Source: Deferribacteraceae bacterium UBA6793 (GTDB lineage Bacteria; Chrysiogenota; Deferribacteres; Deferribacterales; Geovibrionaceae). Taken from it: a DNA stretch of 64,000 bases. The notes beneath the pieces were generated by a model, which saw nothing but the letters and a program-made list of their open reading frames with translations, was not told the origin of the DNA and searched no databases. Position numbers and translations under genes: made by a program. The stretch is taken from NCBI GenBank assembly GCA_002452405.1, contig DKFP01000014.1, forward strand, positions 469,886 through 533,885, given 5' to 3'. This document shows positions 1-8,481 of the stretch, one piece after another (within the stretch, counting starts at the first letter, position 1; each line of letters begins with the position of its first letter).

Positions 1-1651
1 CGAGGGGTATTCAAGACAGAGAGTGAGCCTTGTGACTACAAATTCTCAGCTGACAAGCTACGGCGTTTTCGGACGCGGTGTCACAGTTGAGAACGTTGTG
101 CAGGTTTACGACTCGGTTCTGGCTTCCACCATACGGTCTGAAACTTCGGATCTTGCTTATTACACTACGATGCAGGATACGCTGACCAACATTGAGATAT
201 ACTTCAACGAGCTTGAGGACGGTTCCGGTCTTGGCGAGGCCATGTCGGAATATTTCGACGCGTGGAGCGACCTTGCGAACACCGCCACGGACAAATCAGA
301 CGAAGCGCTCATCAAGAAACAGACAGTTGTTGAAAAGGCGACGGTTCTTGCAGAGAAGATACGTGCAAGTTATTCCGCTCTTGAGGGTATGCAGGCTCAG
401 TCCAACGACAACATAAAAGATTACGTTTCCGAAATAAACTCCATCTCCCAGAACATATCGTATCTGAACGGTCAGATAGCGCTTGTTGAGGCGACAGGCT
501 CAATGGCGAACAACCTGAGAGACCAGCGCGAACTGCTTTTAAACGACCTGTCCGAACTGACGAACATCACCGTTACAGAGCGTTCGTCAGGGCAGATAGC
601 TGTTTATGTCGGCGGTAATGCCCTTGTTGACGAGGGAAACTATTTCTCCCTGACAGCGGCACAGACGTCCGGTTCAGACACGGACGTAAGCATCTACTGG
701 GGTTCCAAGACCACAGGACCAAAAGGAGTGGACATAACAGCCTCTTTCTCTTCCGGCAAGATAGGCGGAGAGCTTGAGGTGCGCGATAATCTGGCACAGA
801 CCTATATGGACCAGCTTGACGACCTTGCATCCACACTGATCAAAGCGACAAACGAGCTGCACGCACTTGGTAAAGGTTCCGACAAGCTCACTCAGATAAC
901 CTCTTCCTCCGGAGTGAAGAACGCATCATACCCTCTGAACGAGCCGGCGGGCGCACTGCCTACTGCTGTTAAGTCCGGGGTGCTGCGTATCTCCGTTTAC
1001 GACAGCGAAGGCAACGTTGCACAGAACCTTGACATTGAGATAGATCCGAATAAAGATTCGCTGAACTCTATAATATCAAAAATATCATACGCTGACGGCA
1101 ATCCCAACGGCGGTCTGATACAGGCTTCACTTTCACAGAACAACACGCTCAAGATAACTTCGGAATCAGGCTATACCTTCTCTTTTGCAGAGGATACGTC
1201 AGGCATCCTTGTGGCGTCAGGTACATACGGCTTTTTTTCCGGTCAGGATGCATCGAACATAGACGTTTCCACTCTGATAAAGGAGAACATAAGCTACCTT
1301 GCTACATCAAAGTCGGGTGCTGTCGGTGACAACACCAACGCAGGGGCTATTGCCGATCTGAAGGGAACCAAAGTCTTTGAACAGAATGTTACTGTGGATG
1401 AGTTTTATTCGCTCTTTATAGGAACGATAGCAACCGATAAAGCTACCGCAGATACTTATGCGGCGACAAAAGAGAACCTTGTGGATGAATACTCGCTGAA
1501 ACTTGAGAGTATCAAAGGCGTTTCGCTGGACGAGGAGATGGCGGACATAATCCGCTTTCAGAGAGCATATGAGGCGAGTGCAAGATTTATCAACGTCATT
1601 GACGAGATGATTGACAAGATTGTGAACGGTCTCGGTACCGGCGGAAGATAA
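1..1651 (+). CDS. flgK: Flagellar hook-associated protein 1 (FlgK), 5'-truncated by the window edge
   Basis: FlgK forms the first hook-filament junction ring outside the cell. The frame is open from base 2 and begins inside the conserved FlgK N-terminal segment (GYSRQRV), so the true start lies upstream; a GTG at 23 is internal. About 549 residues remain. The middle carries a beta-rich module near residues 325-410, and the C-terminal helix has the typical pattern EEMADIIRFQRAYEASAR, which packs against the N-terminal helix. The stop is followed 12 bases later by flgL, so the two are in one operon. Family recognition is by the two ends; the internal domain is divergent. Confidence 0.95.
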   Translation, partial: EGYSRQRVSLVTTNSQLTSYGVFGRGVTVENVVQVYDSVLASTIRSETSDLAYYTTMQDTLTNIEIYFNELEDGSGLGEAMSEYFDAWSDLANTATDKSDEALIKKQTVVEKATVLAEKIRASYSALEGMQAQSNDNIKDYVSEINSISQNISYLNGQIALVEATGSMANNLRDQRELLLNDLSELTNITVTERSSGQIAVYVGGNALVDEGNYFSLTAAQTSGSDTDVSIYWGSKTTGPKGVDITASFSSGKIGGELEVRDNLAQTYMDQLDDLASTLIKATNELHALGKGSDKLTQITSSSGVKNASYPLNEPAGALPTAVKSGVLRISVYDSEGNVAQNLDIEIDPNKDSLNSIISKISYADGNPNGGLIQASLSQNNTLKITSESGYTFSFAEDTSGILVASGTYGFFSGQDASNIDVSTLIKENISYLATSKSGAVGDNTNAGAIADLKGTKVFEQNVTVDEFYSLFIGTIATDKATADTYAATKENLVDEYSLKLESIKGVSLDEEMADIIRFQRAYEASARFINVIDEMIDKIVNGLGTGGR

Positions 1652-1663
1652 CAGGGGGCTGAC

Positions 1664-4600
1664 ATGAGAATTACTACCAATATGGTTCATATGACATATA
1701 CGTCCGGTAACGCCAGAAGTCTTTCAAACCTTCTGGACGCGAATGAAAGAGTGACAGCGGGGAGAAACATGCTCAACCCTGAGGATGACCCCACCTATTA
1801 CGTCACCGCATACAATATGCAGATAATGTCCAATGAGGCAACTCAGTACAGCAGGAACGCGGAAAATGCCGTAACTTGGCTGGATAACGAGGACAACCTG
1901 CTTCAGACAGCTTATGAATATCTTTCAAAAGCGAAAAACGAACTCGCTGTTGCGGGCAGGAACGACAGCCAGAACGCGGAGAGCCGTAAGGCTCTTGCCG
2001 GAGATGTGCTTTCTATTCTTAACGCCATGAAGGATATCGGAAACTCACAGTATCTCGGCAGATACGTCTTTGCCGGATATGAAACGCAGACAGAGCCTTT
2101 TGTCAGTGGTGACAGAGAGGTTTCAGCCGTTGTTTCAAACATATCCGGTTCCGAAGCCATATCGAAAAGACTTTTCGGTGATATGCCGGAGCTTTCCGAA
2201 GGCTCTTATACCATGAATATGAGCATCATTGACGGCGTTGCGTATCTTAACATGACGGATTCACTCGGAAAGACTGTTCTTCTGGACAGCAACGGTTCGG
2301 ACGAAACCACCACCTCCGGCAACATTACCACTACTACTCTTGTTGCTGCGTATAATGGTGAAACAGTGGTAAACACCGGCGTTGGAGTGGGTATCAAAAT
2401 TCCGTCCGGTCTGGCTGACGGAACCACCATGAAGATGCAGTTTTATTACACTCCCGGCGATGACATAACCTATCTTGGCGACGACGGGAAAATAAAATCG
2501 AAAATAGCCTCCAATCAGGAGGTTGTCATAAACGTGAACGGTCAGGAAACCTTTATGGAGACCTACAGAACCACAAAAGGAACCACACAGAACACCGTAA
2601 ACGGTATAGGTATAACGAACACCACCAAGTTCACCCAGATTGACGGCGCGAACGTAAGCACTTCGGATTCGATAACCTTTTCCGGTACAGACCATAATGG
2701 TTATGCGATAGGTACTGCGAAAGTTTCTGCTCCGTCTAATGTGAATCTTGACATGTTAACAGCATCCGAAGAGGAAAGAACAATAACTGTCAGATATGCC
2801 AACAGGGACTATGACATAACTCTTGCCCAGGATGGCTATTCAGACATGGACGAAGTTATCTTCGACATAAACAGAAGCCTTGAGAATCAGGGACTCGGCG
2901 GCGAGATGTCTGCTGTCAGCGACGGCGACAGAATCATGTTCGTGTCCAACAGAACAGGCGAAGGCGTTCAGATTTCCGTTACAGGCTCCCAGAACAATAA
3001 ACTGGGATTCAACTCTCTGCCCGTCACCGGGAACGGTATGGATACCACTTTTGAGCTTTCCTATGACAACTTTGTGGGACCTGTCACAACCACTCACAAC
3101 GATGTGCCTATAACAGGCGGCGCATATACTGAGGTGACAGTCAATGGTCAGACCATCGGGTTTACACCTGCTTCCGGTTCCGCAGCAGACATAGAATCTG
3201 CTCTTAATCAGGCTCTGATGGACAAGGGAATGGGTTTTGACGTGTACGGCAGCGTGTCCGACACAGCGACACCTGGTCAGTATGACATAACTTTTCAGCT
3301 GATGAACACGGAATATACCGACGAGACAAAGCTCGCCACAAAAGTTGGAGCTGACTATCAGTTCGATACCCCGCGCGGCAATGATTACCCTGTTGATAAT
3401 GAAAAGAATATCAGCGATATGCTGTCTTATATTGAAAACCTTTTCGGAAACGCTGTGGATGCATCCATTGTTGACGGCAAGTTGCAGGTTAAAGACCTCA
3501 GAAGCGGAACAAGCAAGCTCTCCTTTGCGATTGACGAGCACAACTCAGGCATAGGCTACGCGAAAAACTCATCCGATATAATGCTGTCAGGATATTACAG
3601 CTCCAAAAAAGATGATAGCTGGGATGTTGTTGTTAACGTCGGAGCAACGGATATTACTATCAAAGTGACCGATAAGCTCGGTAACGTTATATACGACAAT
3701 TCCGCAAATCCTATGTTGAAAGCAAACTATGACGGCGGCGAGATAGAGATAGGTAACGGCGTAAAGATGCAGCTCGGCTCCATTGCAGGGTCGGCAACAC
3801 CTGTTTCAACCTCTTTCTCCATAGACCTCAAGGCGAATTCAAACCTCAGTTTCGGCGATCTGAACATCACGGAAAAGGGCGAGAATGTGAACGTTTTCAA
3901 ATCTCTTGAGAACCTCTACTTCGCTCTGGAGATGAATATACCGGATTCCGGCATAGGCGCTCCCAGCTCATGGTCTAAAGAAAACCTGAACTCAACCGCC
4001 GTTCCGTCTCTGGACGGTGAGTTCCGCGGAAACTATAACGAGATATTCAATTTCGAGGTCCAGTACACTCAGTCTAAAAGCGATTTCTACCTCCAGAAGA
4101 AACAGGAGTGGACTTCCGCAAACTTTAATGATCTGAATGTCGGTACTGTCGGTTTCGAGCTGGTTATCAACACAGATAACGGAAAGGTCACGAAGAACTA
4201 CGCTTCGTCCGCGGCAACGTCCGACGACAAACTGAATGATTTTGTGTCACAGATAAACTCCGATTATGATTTGCAGAAAATGGGCGTGCGTGCCTACAAC
4301 GATAACGGACAGCTCCGTATCGACACAAACTCCGGCGCGATGGAGATAGACGTTAACTATAACGACGATCTTTCAGCATATGTGATGGGTATGGAAGACC
4401 TTAAACCCGCCACAGCGGAAATTCCGCCTACTTTGCAGCTCAGTAATCTGGACAGCCCTTCCACACTGGACATAAGCTATTACGACGGCTCCGCGTGGCA
4501 GACGGCAACCGTTACGGTTCCGAACGTGGACTATGCGGACAACGCGGCTCTCCTTGCAGAGATAAACTCTCAGCTTGGTGCAACCGGACTCACAGCCTCA

Positions 4601-5452
4601 ATGGCCGCTGGAGAATTAATTACATTTTCCGGTCCGACGTCCGATATTATAGTTTCAGGTGACGCCGAAGGCTCTCTTGGCTTTTACAACAAGGCGGGCG
4701 CTGATACGGTTACAAGCAGATCGGCTGTTACTATGGATCTGAGCGAGAAAAACTCTCAGGAAAGAACACTGACCTTCTCTTATAACGACGGTACCAACAG
4801 AACCGTCAGCATTGAGGTTGACGCGGAAAACTTCATGACCTATGAAGACATGATCGCCAATATCAATGAAAAACTCTCGGATGCCGGAATAAGCGGCGTC
4901 GTTCAGGCAGAAATGGTTGGGACAGGCAGCATAGGTTTCGTTTTTAACGGTGTGACCGGCACCTCTGTTTCAGGAGACTACGAAAGCACTCTTGGTTTTG
5001 CGAAAGCCGGTGATTCCGTAAGTATCAAGGTCACAGGTGACAGCGGAGAGCTTATAAACACTTATTCCATGGACACCGCCGGAGAGAAATATTATGTGGC
5101 GGACGGCGTTTACCAGTATTATGACGCCGGATACCTTTACGCTACGGATTCTTTCACAGCGGCAGTGGGTTCGGGGATAGAATATGAGCTGGACGTTCTG
5201 GCTAAGGCCGAATCACAGATACTTTCCGCTCTGACCACTGTCGGCAACAGCACAAGCAAGGCGGAATCGGCGCAGACGTTTAACGAATCGCTCAAACTCA
5301 CCACTGAGGAGCTTAAAGCGAAATACACAGGTTCGACACTTATAGACCAGACTCAGGCTTCGGCGGATCTTACGGTTGCCGAAACGGCTTACCAGTACGC
5401 GTTGAAATCAACTTCGATGCTTTTAAATGTAAGTCTGCTTGATTATCTGTAA
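1664..5452 (+). CDS. flgL: Giant hook-associated protein 3 (FlgL / flagellin-like HAP3), 1262 aa
   Basis: FlgL is the second hook-filament junction protein, secreted through the flagellar export apparatus. Flagellin-type helices are visible at both ends: residues 1-146 (MRITTNMV, then a coiled-coil helix region ending LGRYVFAGYETQ) and residues about 1180-1262. Typical FlgL is roughly 300-400 residues; here about 1000 residues are inserted. The insert holds several related 70-85 residue beta-rich modules (about 370-450, 487-550, 828-900, 932-1008, 1032-1112), most containing a helix of the form INxxL and ending near a glycine-phenylalanine pair (LGF). It sits between flgK and fliW in one operon. 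The role of the insert is unknown; a surface-exposed D2/D3-like extension is the likely reading. Confidence 0.9.
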   Translation: MRITTNMVHMTYTSGNARSLSNLLDANERVTAGRNMLNPEDDPTYYVTAYNMQIMSNEATQYSRNAENAVTWLDNEDNLLQTAYEYLSKAKNELAVAGRNDSQNAESRKALAGDVLSILNAMKDIGNSQYLGRYVFAGYETQTEPFVSGDREVSAVVSNISGSEAISKRLFGDMPELSEGSYTMNMSIIDGVAYLNMTDSLGKTVLLDSNGSDETTTSGNITTTTLVAAYNGETVVNTGVGVGIKIPSGLADGTTMKMQFYYTPGDDITYLGDDGKIKSKIASNQEVVINVNGQETFMETYRTTKGTTQNTVNGIGITNTTKFTQIDGANVSTSDSITFSGTDHNGYAIGTAKVSAPSNVNLDMLTASEEERTITVRYANRDYDITLAQDGYSDMDEVIFDINRSLENQGLGGEMSAVSDGDRIMFVSNRTGEGVQISVTGSQNNKLGFNSLPVTGNGMDTTFELSYDNFVGPVTTTHNDVPITGGAYTEVTVNGQTIGFTPASGSAADIESALNQALMDKGMGFDVYGSVSDTATPGQYDITFQLMNTEYTDETKLATKVGADYQFDTPRGNDYPVDNEKNISDMLSYIENLFGNAVDASIVDGKLQVKDLRSGTSKLSFAIDEHNSGIGYAKNSSDIMLSGYYSSKKDDSWDVVVNVGATDITIKVTDKLGNVIYDNSANPMLKANYDGGEIEIGNGVKMQLGSIAGSATPVSTSFSIDLKANSNLSFGDLNITEKGENVNVFKSLENLYFALEMNIPDSGIGAPSSWSKENLNSTAVPSLDGEFRGNYNEIFNFEVQYTQSKSDFYLQKKQEWTSANFNDLNVGTVGFELVINTDNGKVTKNYASSAATSDDKLNDFVSQINSDYDLQKMGVRAYNDNGQLRIDTNSGAMEIDVNYNDDLSAYVMGMEDLKPATAEIPPTLQLSNLDSPSTLDISYYDGSAWQTATVTVPNVDYADNAALLAEINSQLGATGLTASMAAGELITFSGPTSDIIVSGDAEGSLGFYNKAGADTVTSRSAVTMDLSEKNSQERTLTFSYNDGTNRTVSIEVDAENFMTYEDMIANINEKLSDAGISGVVQAEMVGTGSIGFVFNGVTGTSVSGDYESTLGFAKAGDSVSIKVTGDSGELINTYSMDTAGEKYYVADGVYQYYDAGYLYATDSFTAAVGSGIEYELDVLAKAESQILSALTTVGNSTSKAESAQTFNESLKLTTEELKAKYTGSTLIDQTQASADLTVAETAYQYALKSTSMLLNVSLLDYL

Positions 5453-5499
5453 AAAGTGCCGATTAAGTATATGATGATAACAGAACCAAGGAGAATTTC

Positions 5500-5970
5500 A
5501 TGGGTGCAAATTCTGTCAATATATGTGAGGATACAATGGAAACCAGAAAGATAGTATCCGGTAAATTGGGGGAAATTACCTTTGCTGAGAGCGATATAAT
5601 AACATTGTCGTCTCCGATGCTGGGTTTCCCTGACCTTAACGATTTTATTCTTATTTCCAACGAAAAGTCATATCCTTTCCTTTGGTTTCAGTCGGTTCAG
5701 GATAAGGATATCTGCTTCATTCTTGTGGAGCCGGAGCTTTTTGTTCAGGAATACTCACCCAAAATGAACAAACGTGAGCTGAAAATTCTCGGTGCAGAGG
5801 ATGAAAGCAAACTGAAACTGTTCTGCATTGTTGTTGTTCCCGACCAGCCGAAAAACGCTACCATGAACCTGAGAGCGCCCATGGTTATGAACACCGAGAA
5901 AAAACTTGCAAAACAGGTCATTCTGGAAGAAGATAAATGGCAGATTAAGACTCCCCTGTTCAATAAATAA
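5500..5970 (+). CDS. fliW: Flagellar assembly factor FliW
   Basis: FliW binds flagellin and, when free, antagonises CsrA, coupling flagellin secretion to translation. The 156-residue product shows the FliW pattern: ISSP-type region (ITLSSPMLGFPDL), the FLWFQSVQD segment, and C-terminal NLRAPMVMN. The chosen ATG at 5500 has an AAGGAG box at good spacing; an in-frame ATG at 5536 (METRK) is also near the family's usual start, so the first 12 residues are less certain. It lies 15 bases before csrA, the classic fliW-csrA pair. Confidence 0.95.
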   Translation: MGANSVNICEDTMETRKIVSGKLGEITFAESDIITLSSPMLGFPDLNDFILISNEKSYPFLWFQSVQDKDICFILVEPELFVQEYSPKMNKRELKILGAEDESKLKLFCIVVVPDQPKNATMNLRAPMVMNTEKKLAKQVILEEDKWQIKTPLFNK

Positions 5971-5985
5971 ACCACAGGAAGGCAC

Positions 5986-6216
5986 ATGCTTGTATTATCA
6001 AGGAAGATAAACGAAAGCATAATCATCGGCGACAATATCGAAGTAACCATCGTCGAGGTTGCGGGGCGCAATGTCAAGATAGGCATAGATGCGCCCAAAG
6101 ATGTCAGCGTGCACCGAAAAGAGGTTTATGAGGCGATTAAAGAGGAGAACCTTCAGGCGGTTAAGAAGGAAAATCTTGTTTCACTCGTGGATTTTTTCAA
6201 ACAGCACAATACATAA
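5986..6216 (+). CDS. csrA: Carbon storage regulator CsrA (RsmA), translational repressor
   Basis: A 76-residue RNA-binding dimer that blocks or stabilises mRNAs at GGA motifs, including flagellin messages. The N-terminal LVLSRK and Arg44 in SVHRKEV, both RNA-contact positions in the family, are present; a C-terminal extension of about 15 residues follows the usual fold. Last gene of the flagellar operon, just after its antagonist fliW. Confidence 0.97.
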   Translation: MLVLSRKINESIIIGDNIEVTIVEVAGRNVKIGIDAPKDVSVHRKEVYEAIKEENLQAVKKENLVSLVDFFKQHNT

Positions 6217-6321
6217 TTTAATCTTCGTTTTTTTCCGTCCATGCGATAATCAGTCAAAAGTCAATACAATCATTGACCGTTCAAAAGACACCGATCAGAG
6301 CCACAAACAAAATAGGAAGCA

Positions 6322-6350
6322 ATGACTCTTGTCCACGCGGTAAGAGTCAT
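6322..6350. repeat. Perfect 9-bp hairpin between csrA and vapC
   Basis: ATGACTCTT at 6322-6330 is perfectly complementary to AAGAGTCAT at 6342-6350 with an 11-base loop. Neither side has a clean T-tract, so it is a weak intrinsic terminator at best. On the minus strand the loop reads ACCGCGTGGAC and carries a GGA. The rest of the 6217-6372 gap shows no gene. Confidence 0.5.
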
Positions 6351-6372
6351 AAAATTCTGGATATGGATGATT

Positions 6373-6777
6373 TCAGGAATTAGAAACCCAGTTTTCAACT
6401 CTTAAATTTTTTACCCTCTCAAACTCTTTCACATTGTTCGTAACCAGTGTTGCATTGACTGAAAGGGCATGAGCGGCAATCAGCATATCCATAGAGCCGA
6501 TTACATTCCCTGTTTTCTCAAGCCCCGCTCTGATCTCTCCATAAACAGCCGAAGCTGAACTATCAAAATCAAGAATCTCCAAAGGTGAAACAAACATCGC
6601 CAGAGCCTCTCTGTTTTTTTCAACATGCTGGCTTTTGCTGACACCGTATTCAAGCTCAGCAAGTGTTATCGAAGAGATACCGATTTCTGAAGCTGAAAAC
6701 GACCTGAATTTATCTATTATCTCCATAGGCTTCTTCTTGATGATATAAATGCATATATTTGTATCCAGCATATACAT
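6373..6777 (-). CDS. vapC: VapC-type PIN-domain toxin ribonuclease
   Basis: A 134-residue PIN-domain endoribonuclease, expected to cleave RNA (often initiator tRNA) when not bound by its antitoxin. Acidic site residues are visible: Asp5 in MLDTN, Glu41 in LAELEYG, Asp97 in GSMDMLIA; the fourth position is Asn115 in LVTNN, common in VapC. Start and stop codons of antitoxin and toxin share one base (TAATG), so the pair is translationally coupled. Specific RNA target cannot be read from sequence. Confidence 0.93.
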   Translation of the reverse strand: MYMLDTNICIYIIKKKPMEIIDKFRSFSASEIGISSITLAELEYGVSKSQHVEKNREALAMFVSPLEILDFDSSASAVYGEIRAGLEKTGNVIGSMDMLIAAHALSVNATLVTNNVKEFERVKNLRVENWVSNS

Positions 6778-7004
6778 TAAAAGCCCTCTCTTTCCTGAGT
6801 TTCAGGCTGATTACGTTCATTCATGAAGGTGTCGTCAAACATATCAAGAGACTGCCTCAGATTTTCCCATACATCCGACTCAGGTATTAGAATAATCATA
6901 TTACCGACCTTTTTGATACGCACCTGTCCGGCTTCAAGATTATATTCTTTCGGAAGCCTGACCGCTTGACTGTTTCCACTCTTAAAGACTTTTGCATAAC
7001 TCAT
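6777..7004 (-). CDS. vapB: VapB-type AbrB/MazE-fold antitoxin
   Basis: A 75-residue antitoxin with an N-terminal swapped-hairpin DNA-binding domain (AKVFKSGNSQAVRLP) and a C-terminal tail that should wrap the PIN toxin. The ATG at 7004 is chosen over upstream starts at 7013 and 7040 because it has GAGGTG seven bases upstream and begins right at the domain. The gene directly precedes vapC. Confidence 0.92.
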   Translation of the reverse strand: MSYAKVFKSGNSQAVRLPKEYNLEAGQVRIKKVGNMIILIPESDVWENLRQSLDMFDDTFMNERNQPETQEREGF

Positions 7005-7015
7005 GCCGCACCTCA

Positions 7016-7039
7016 TGTATATACAATAACGTATACACA
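7016..7039 (-). promoter_or_regulatory. Candidate VapB operator
   Basis: TGTATATAC at 7016-7024 and GTATACACA at 7031-7039 form an imperfect inverted repeat just upstream of the vapB start, overlapping the region where the promoter must lie. VapBC complexes usually autorepress through such palindromes. Confidence 0.5.
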
Positions 7040-7063
7040 TTAAATTTCAATAGATTTTTAAAA

Positions 7064-7090
7064 CAAAAAAGGGATGCAAAATGCACCCCT
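7064..7090 (-). terminator. Rho-independent terminator downstream of the LamG-protein gene
   Basis: Read on the minus strand: AGGGGTGCA, loop TTT, TGCATCCCT (one G-T pair), followed by a T-run. It separates the lipoprotein/LamG transcription unit from vapBC. Confidence 0.75.
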
Positions 7091-7122
7091 CTTTTGATTA
7101 TTAAAGTTTTGTAGTTAGAACT

Positions 7123-8415
7123 TCATCTCGAAGCATTATAAAAAGCATTAACCTCAGTGCCTGTAAGTGCCCTTTTTAATATTACCACATCATCTATTCT
7201 TCCATTAAAAGGATACGTCCAGTTAGAAGGTACTCCAGTATAGTAGTGCATTCCGAGAGCCAAAGAGTCACCTGGATTACACGAAAAGTTATATGTAAGG
7301 AATTTTGTATCAACTAACACTCCATCGATATATAATCTCGCTTCATTACCACTAACAGTACCGACATACATGTGCCAGACGTTTGCTTCTGGACGCGTAT
7401 TTGTTCCTGCTCCATTTGTGCCAGAGTATGCAACCTGAAACCCAGCGCTATTAGCAAGAAGTCGATAGCTACCATTCACTATATCTCTTCCTTTATTAAT
7501 GAGAAACAGATCTCCTGATGGATTCACTGCGTATCCCCAAGCAGATAAAGTAAGTTCATTGTTGCATAACATAGTGTTATAGGGAACATTTATATAGTTA
7601 AAGCTGATTCCAGGAAAACTCGCTGCACTATTTTCGTTGCCAAATCTATCTTTTGTAAATGAAACATTACCAACAATATTGCCATTTAAACCATTGTAAG
7701 TTTCGACAGCACTACCATTTAATGGATAATAAGCAATCACGTCATTCTTAATTGCAGATATAAATTCTGAAATTCCCAGTGGAGATGAATTAATTATTAT
7801 TGAAAAAGTCACAGAGTCAGCCCCTCCGACACCATCGCTGACAGTAATAGTTATATTACTGTATGTTCCAGTTGATGTAGGCGTACCGCTTAATTGACCT
7901 GTCGTCGTATCGAAAGTTGCCCATGAGGGTTTATTTGTTATTGAATATGTTAGCTGATCACCATCTGAATCTGTAGCAACTGGCACATAATTGTAAGTGT
8001 TGCCAAGCTCTACTTCAGTTGCTGGCGAGTTTGTGATTTCAGGGACATTATTCTGGCTATCCTCAAGGTCAATTAACTCTAAAAGCCCTATTTGACTATT
8101 TTCATTTGAGAATGGTCCTATTAGCGAGTTGTACTTTTGGTAGCGTTTATTTGACTCTACAATACCATCTGAAATATATTCTACTACTTTGTCATAATTA
8201 TAATTTAAAGAATCCTGATAGTTCATTCCAAGGTAATCTAATACGTCATCCCAAAAAGTTGATGATGCCACTTGCTTTGCGATTGCTCTAATTTGAGACT
8301 CTTTATCTAACAATGAATAATTTCCCGCTTCTATAGAATTGCTCATGAATTTCTTATCAAAACCAGCCTGAAAATAATAACTTAACCAAAGTCTAGCGAT
8401 AATATAGTCTGTCAT
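7123..8415 (-). CDS. Ig-like (He_PIG) plus LamG-domain protein, likely the severed C-terminal half of the upstream lipoprotein
   Basis: 430 residues with, in order, an alpha-helical N-terminal stretch, a putative Ig/cadherin-like module at about 129-210 (ATDSDGDQLTYSITNKP, TGQLSGTPTSTG), and a concanavalin/LamG domain to the end (LTLSAWGY, ARLYIDGVLVDT, GRIDDVVI). It has no signal peptide and the ATG at 8415 has no convincing ribosome site. It is in the same frame as the lipoprotein ending at 8482, with 22 open codons in between, so a single TAG separates them. Base composition is AT-rich relative to the flanking genes. Confidence 0.7.
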   Translation of the reverse strand: MTDYIIARLWLSYYFQAGFDKKFMSNSIEAGNYSLLDKESQIRAIAKQVASSTFWDDVLDYLGMNYQDSLNYNYDKVVEYISDGIVESNKRYQKYNSLIGPFSNENSQIGLLELIDLEDSQNNVPEITNSPATEVELGNTYNYVPVATDSDGDQLTYSITNKPSWATFDTTTGQLSGTPTSTGTYSNITITVSDGVGGADSVTFSIIINSSPLGISEFISAIKNDVIAYYPLNGSAVETYNGLNGNIVGNVSFTKDRFGNENSAASFPGISFNYINVPYNTMLCNNELTLSAWGYAVNPSGDLFLINKGRDIVNGSYRLLANSAGFQVAYSGTNGAGTNTRPEANVWHMYVGTVSGNEARLYIDGVLVDTKFLTYNFSCNPGDSLALGMHYYTGVPSNWTYPFNGRIDDVVILKRALTGTEVNAFYNASR

Positions 8416-8481
8416 CTCGGCAGTATAGTTCCCAACATGATATGCTGTTTGTGTGTCATTTATAATTTTAGCTACATTGGT

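Noticed and set aside
8416..8481. Frameshift as the cause of the split lipoprotein
   Set aside because: Both halves are in one frame with open codons in between, so only a single stop codon is needed to explain the split.
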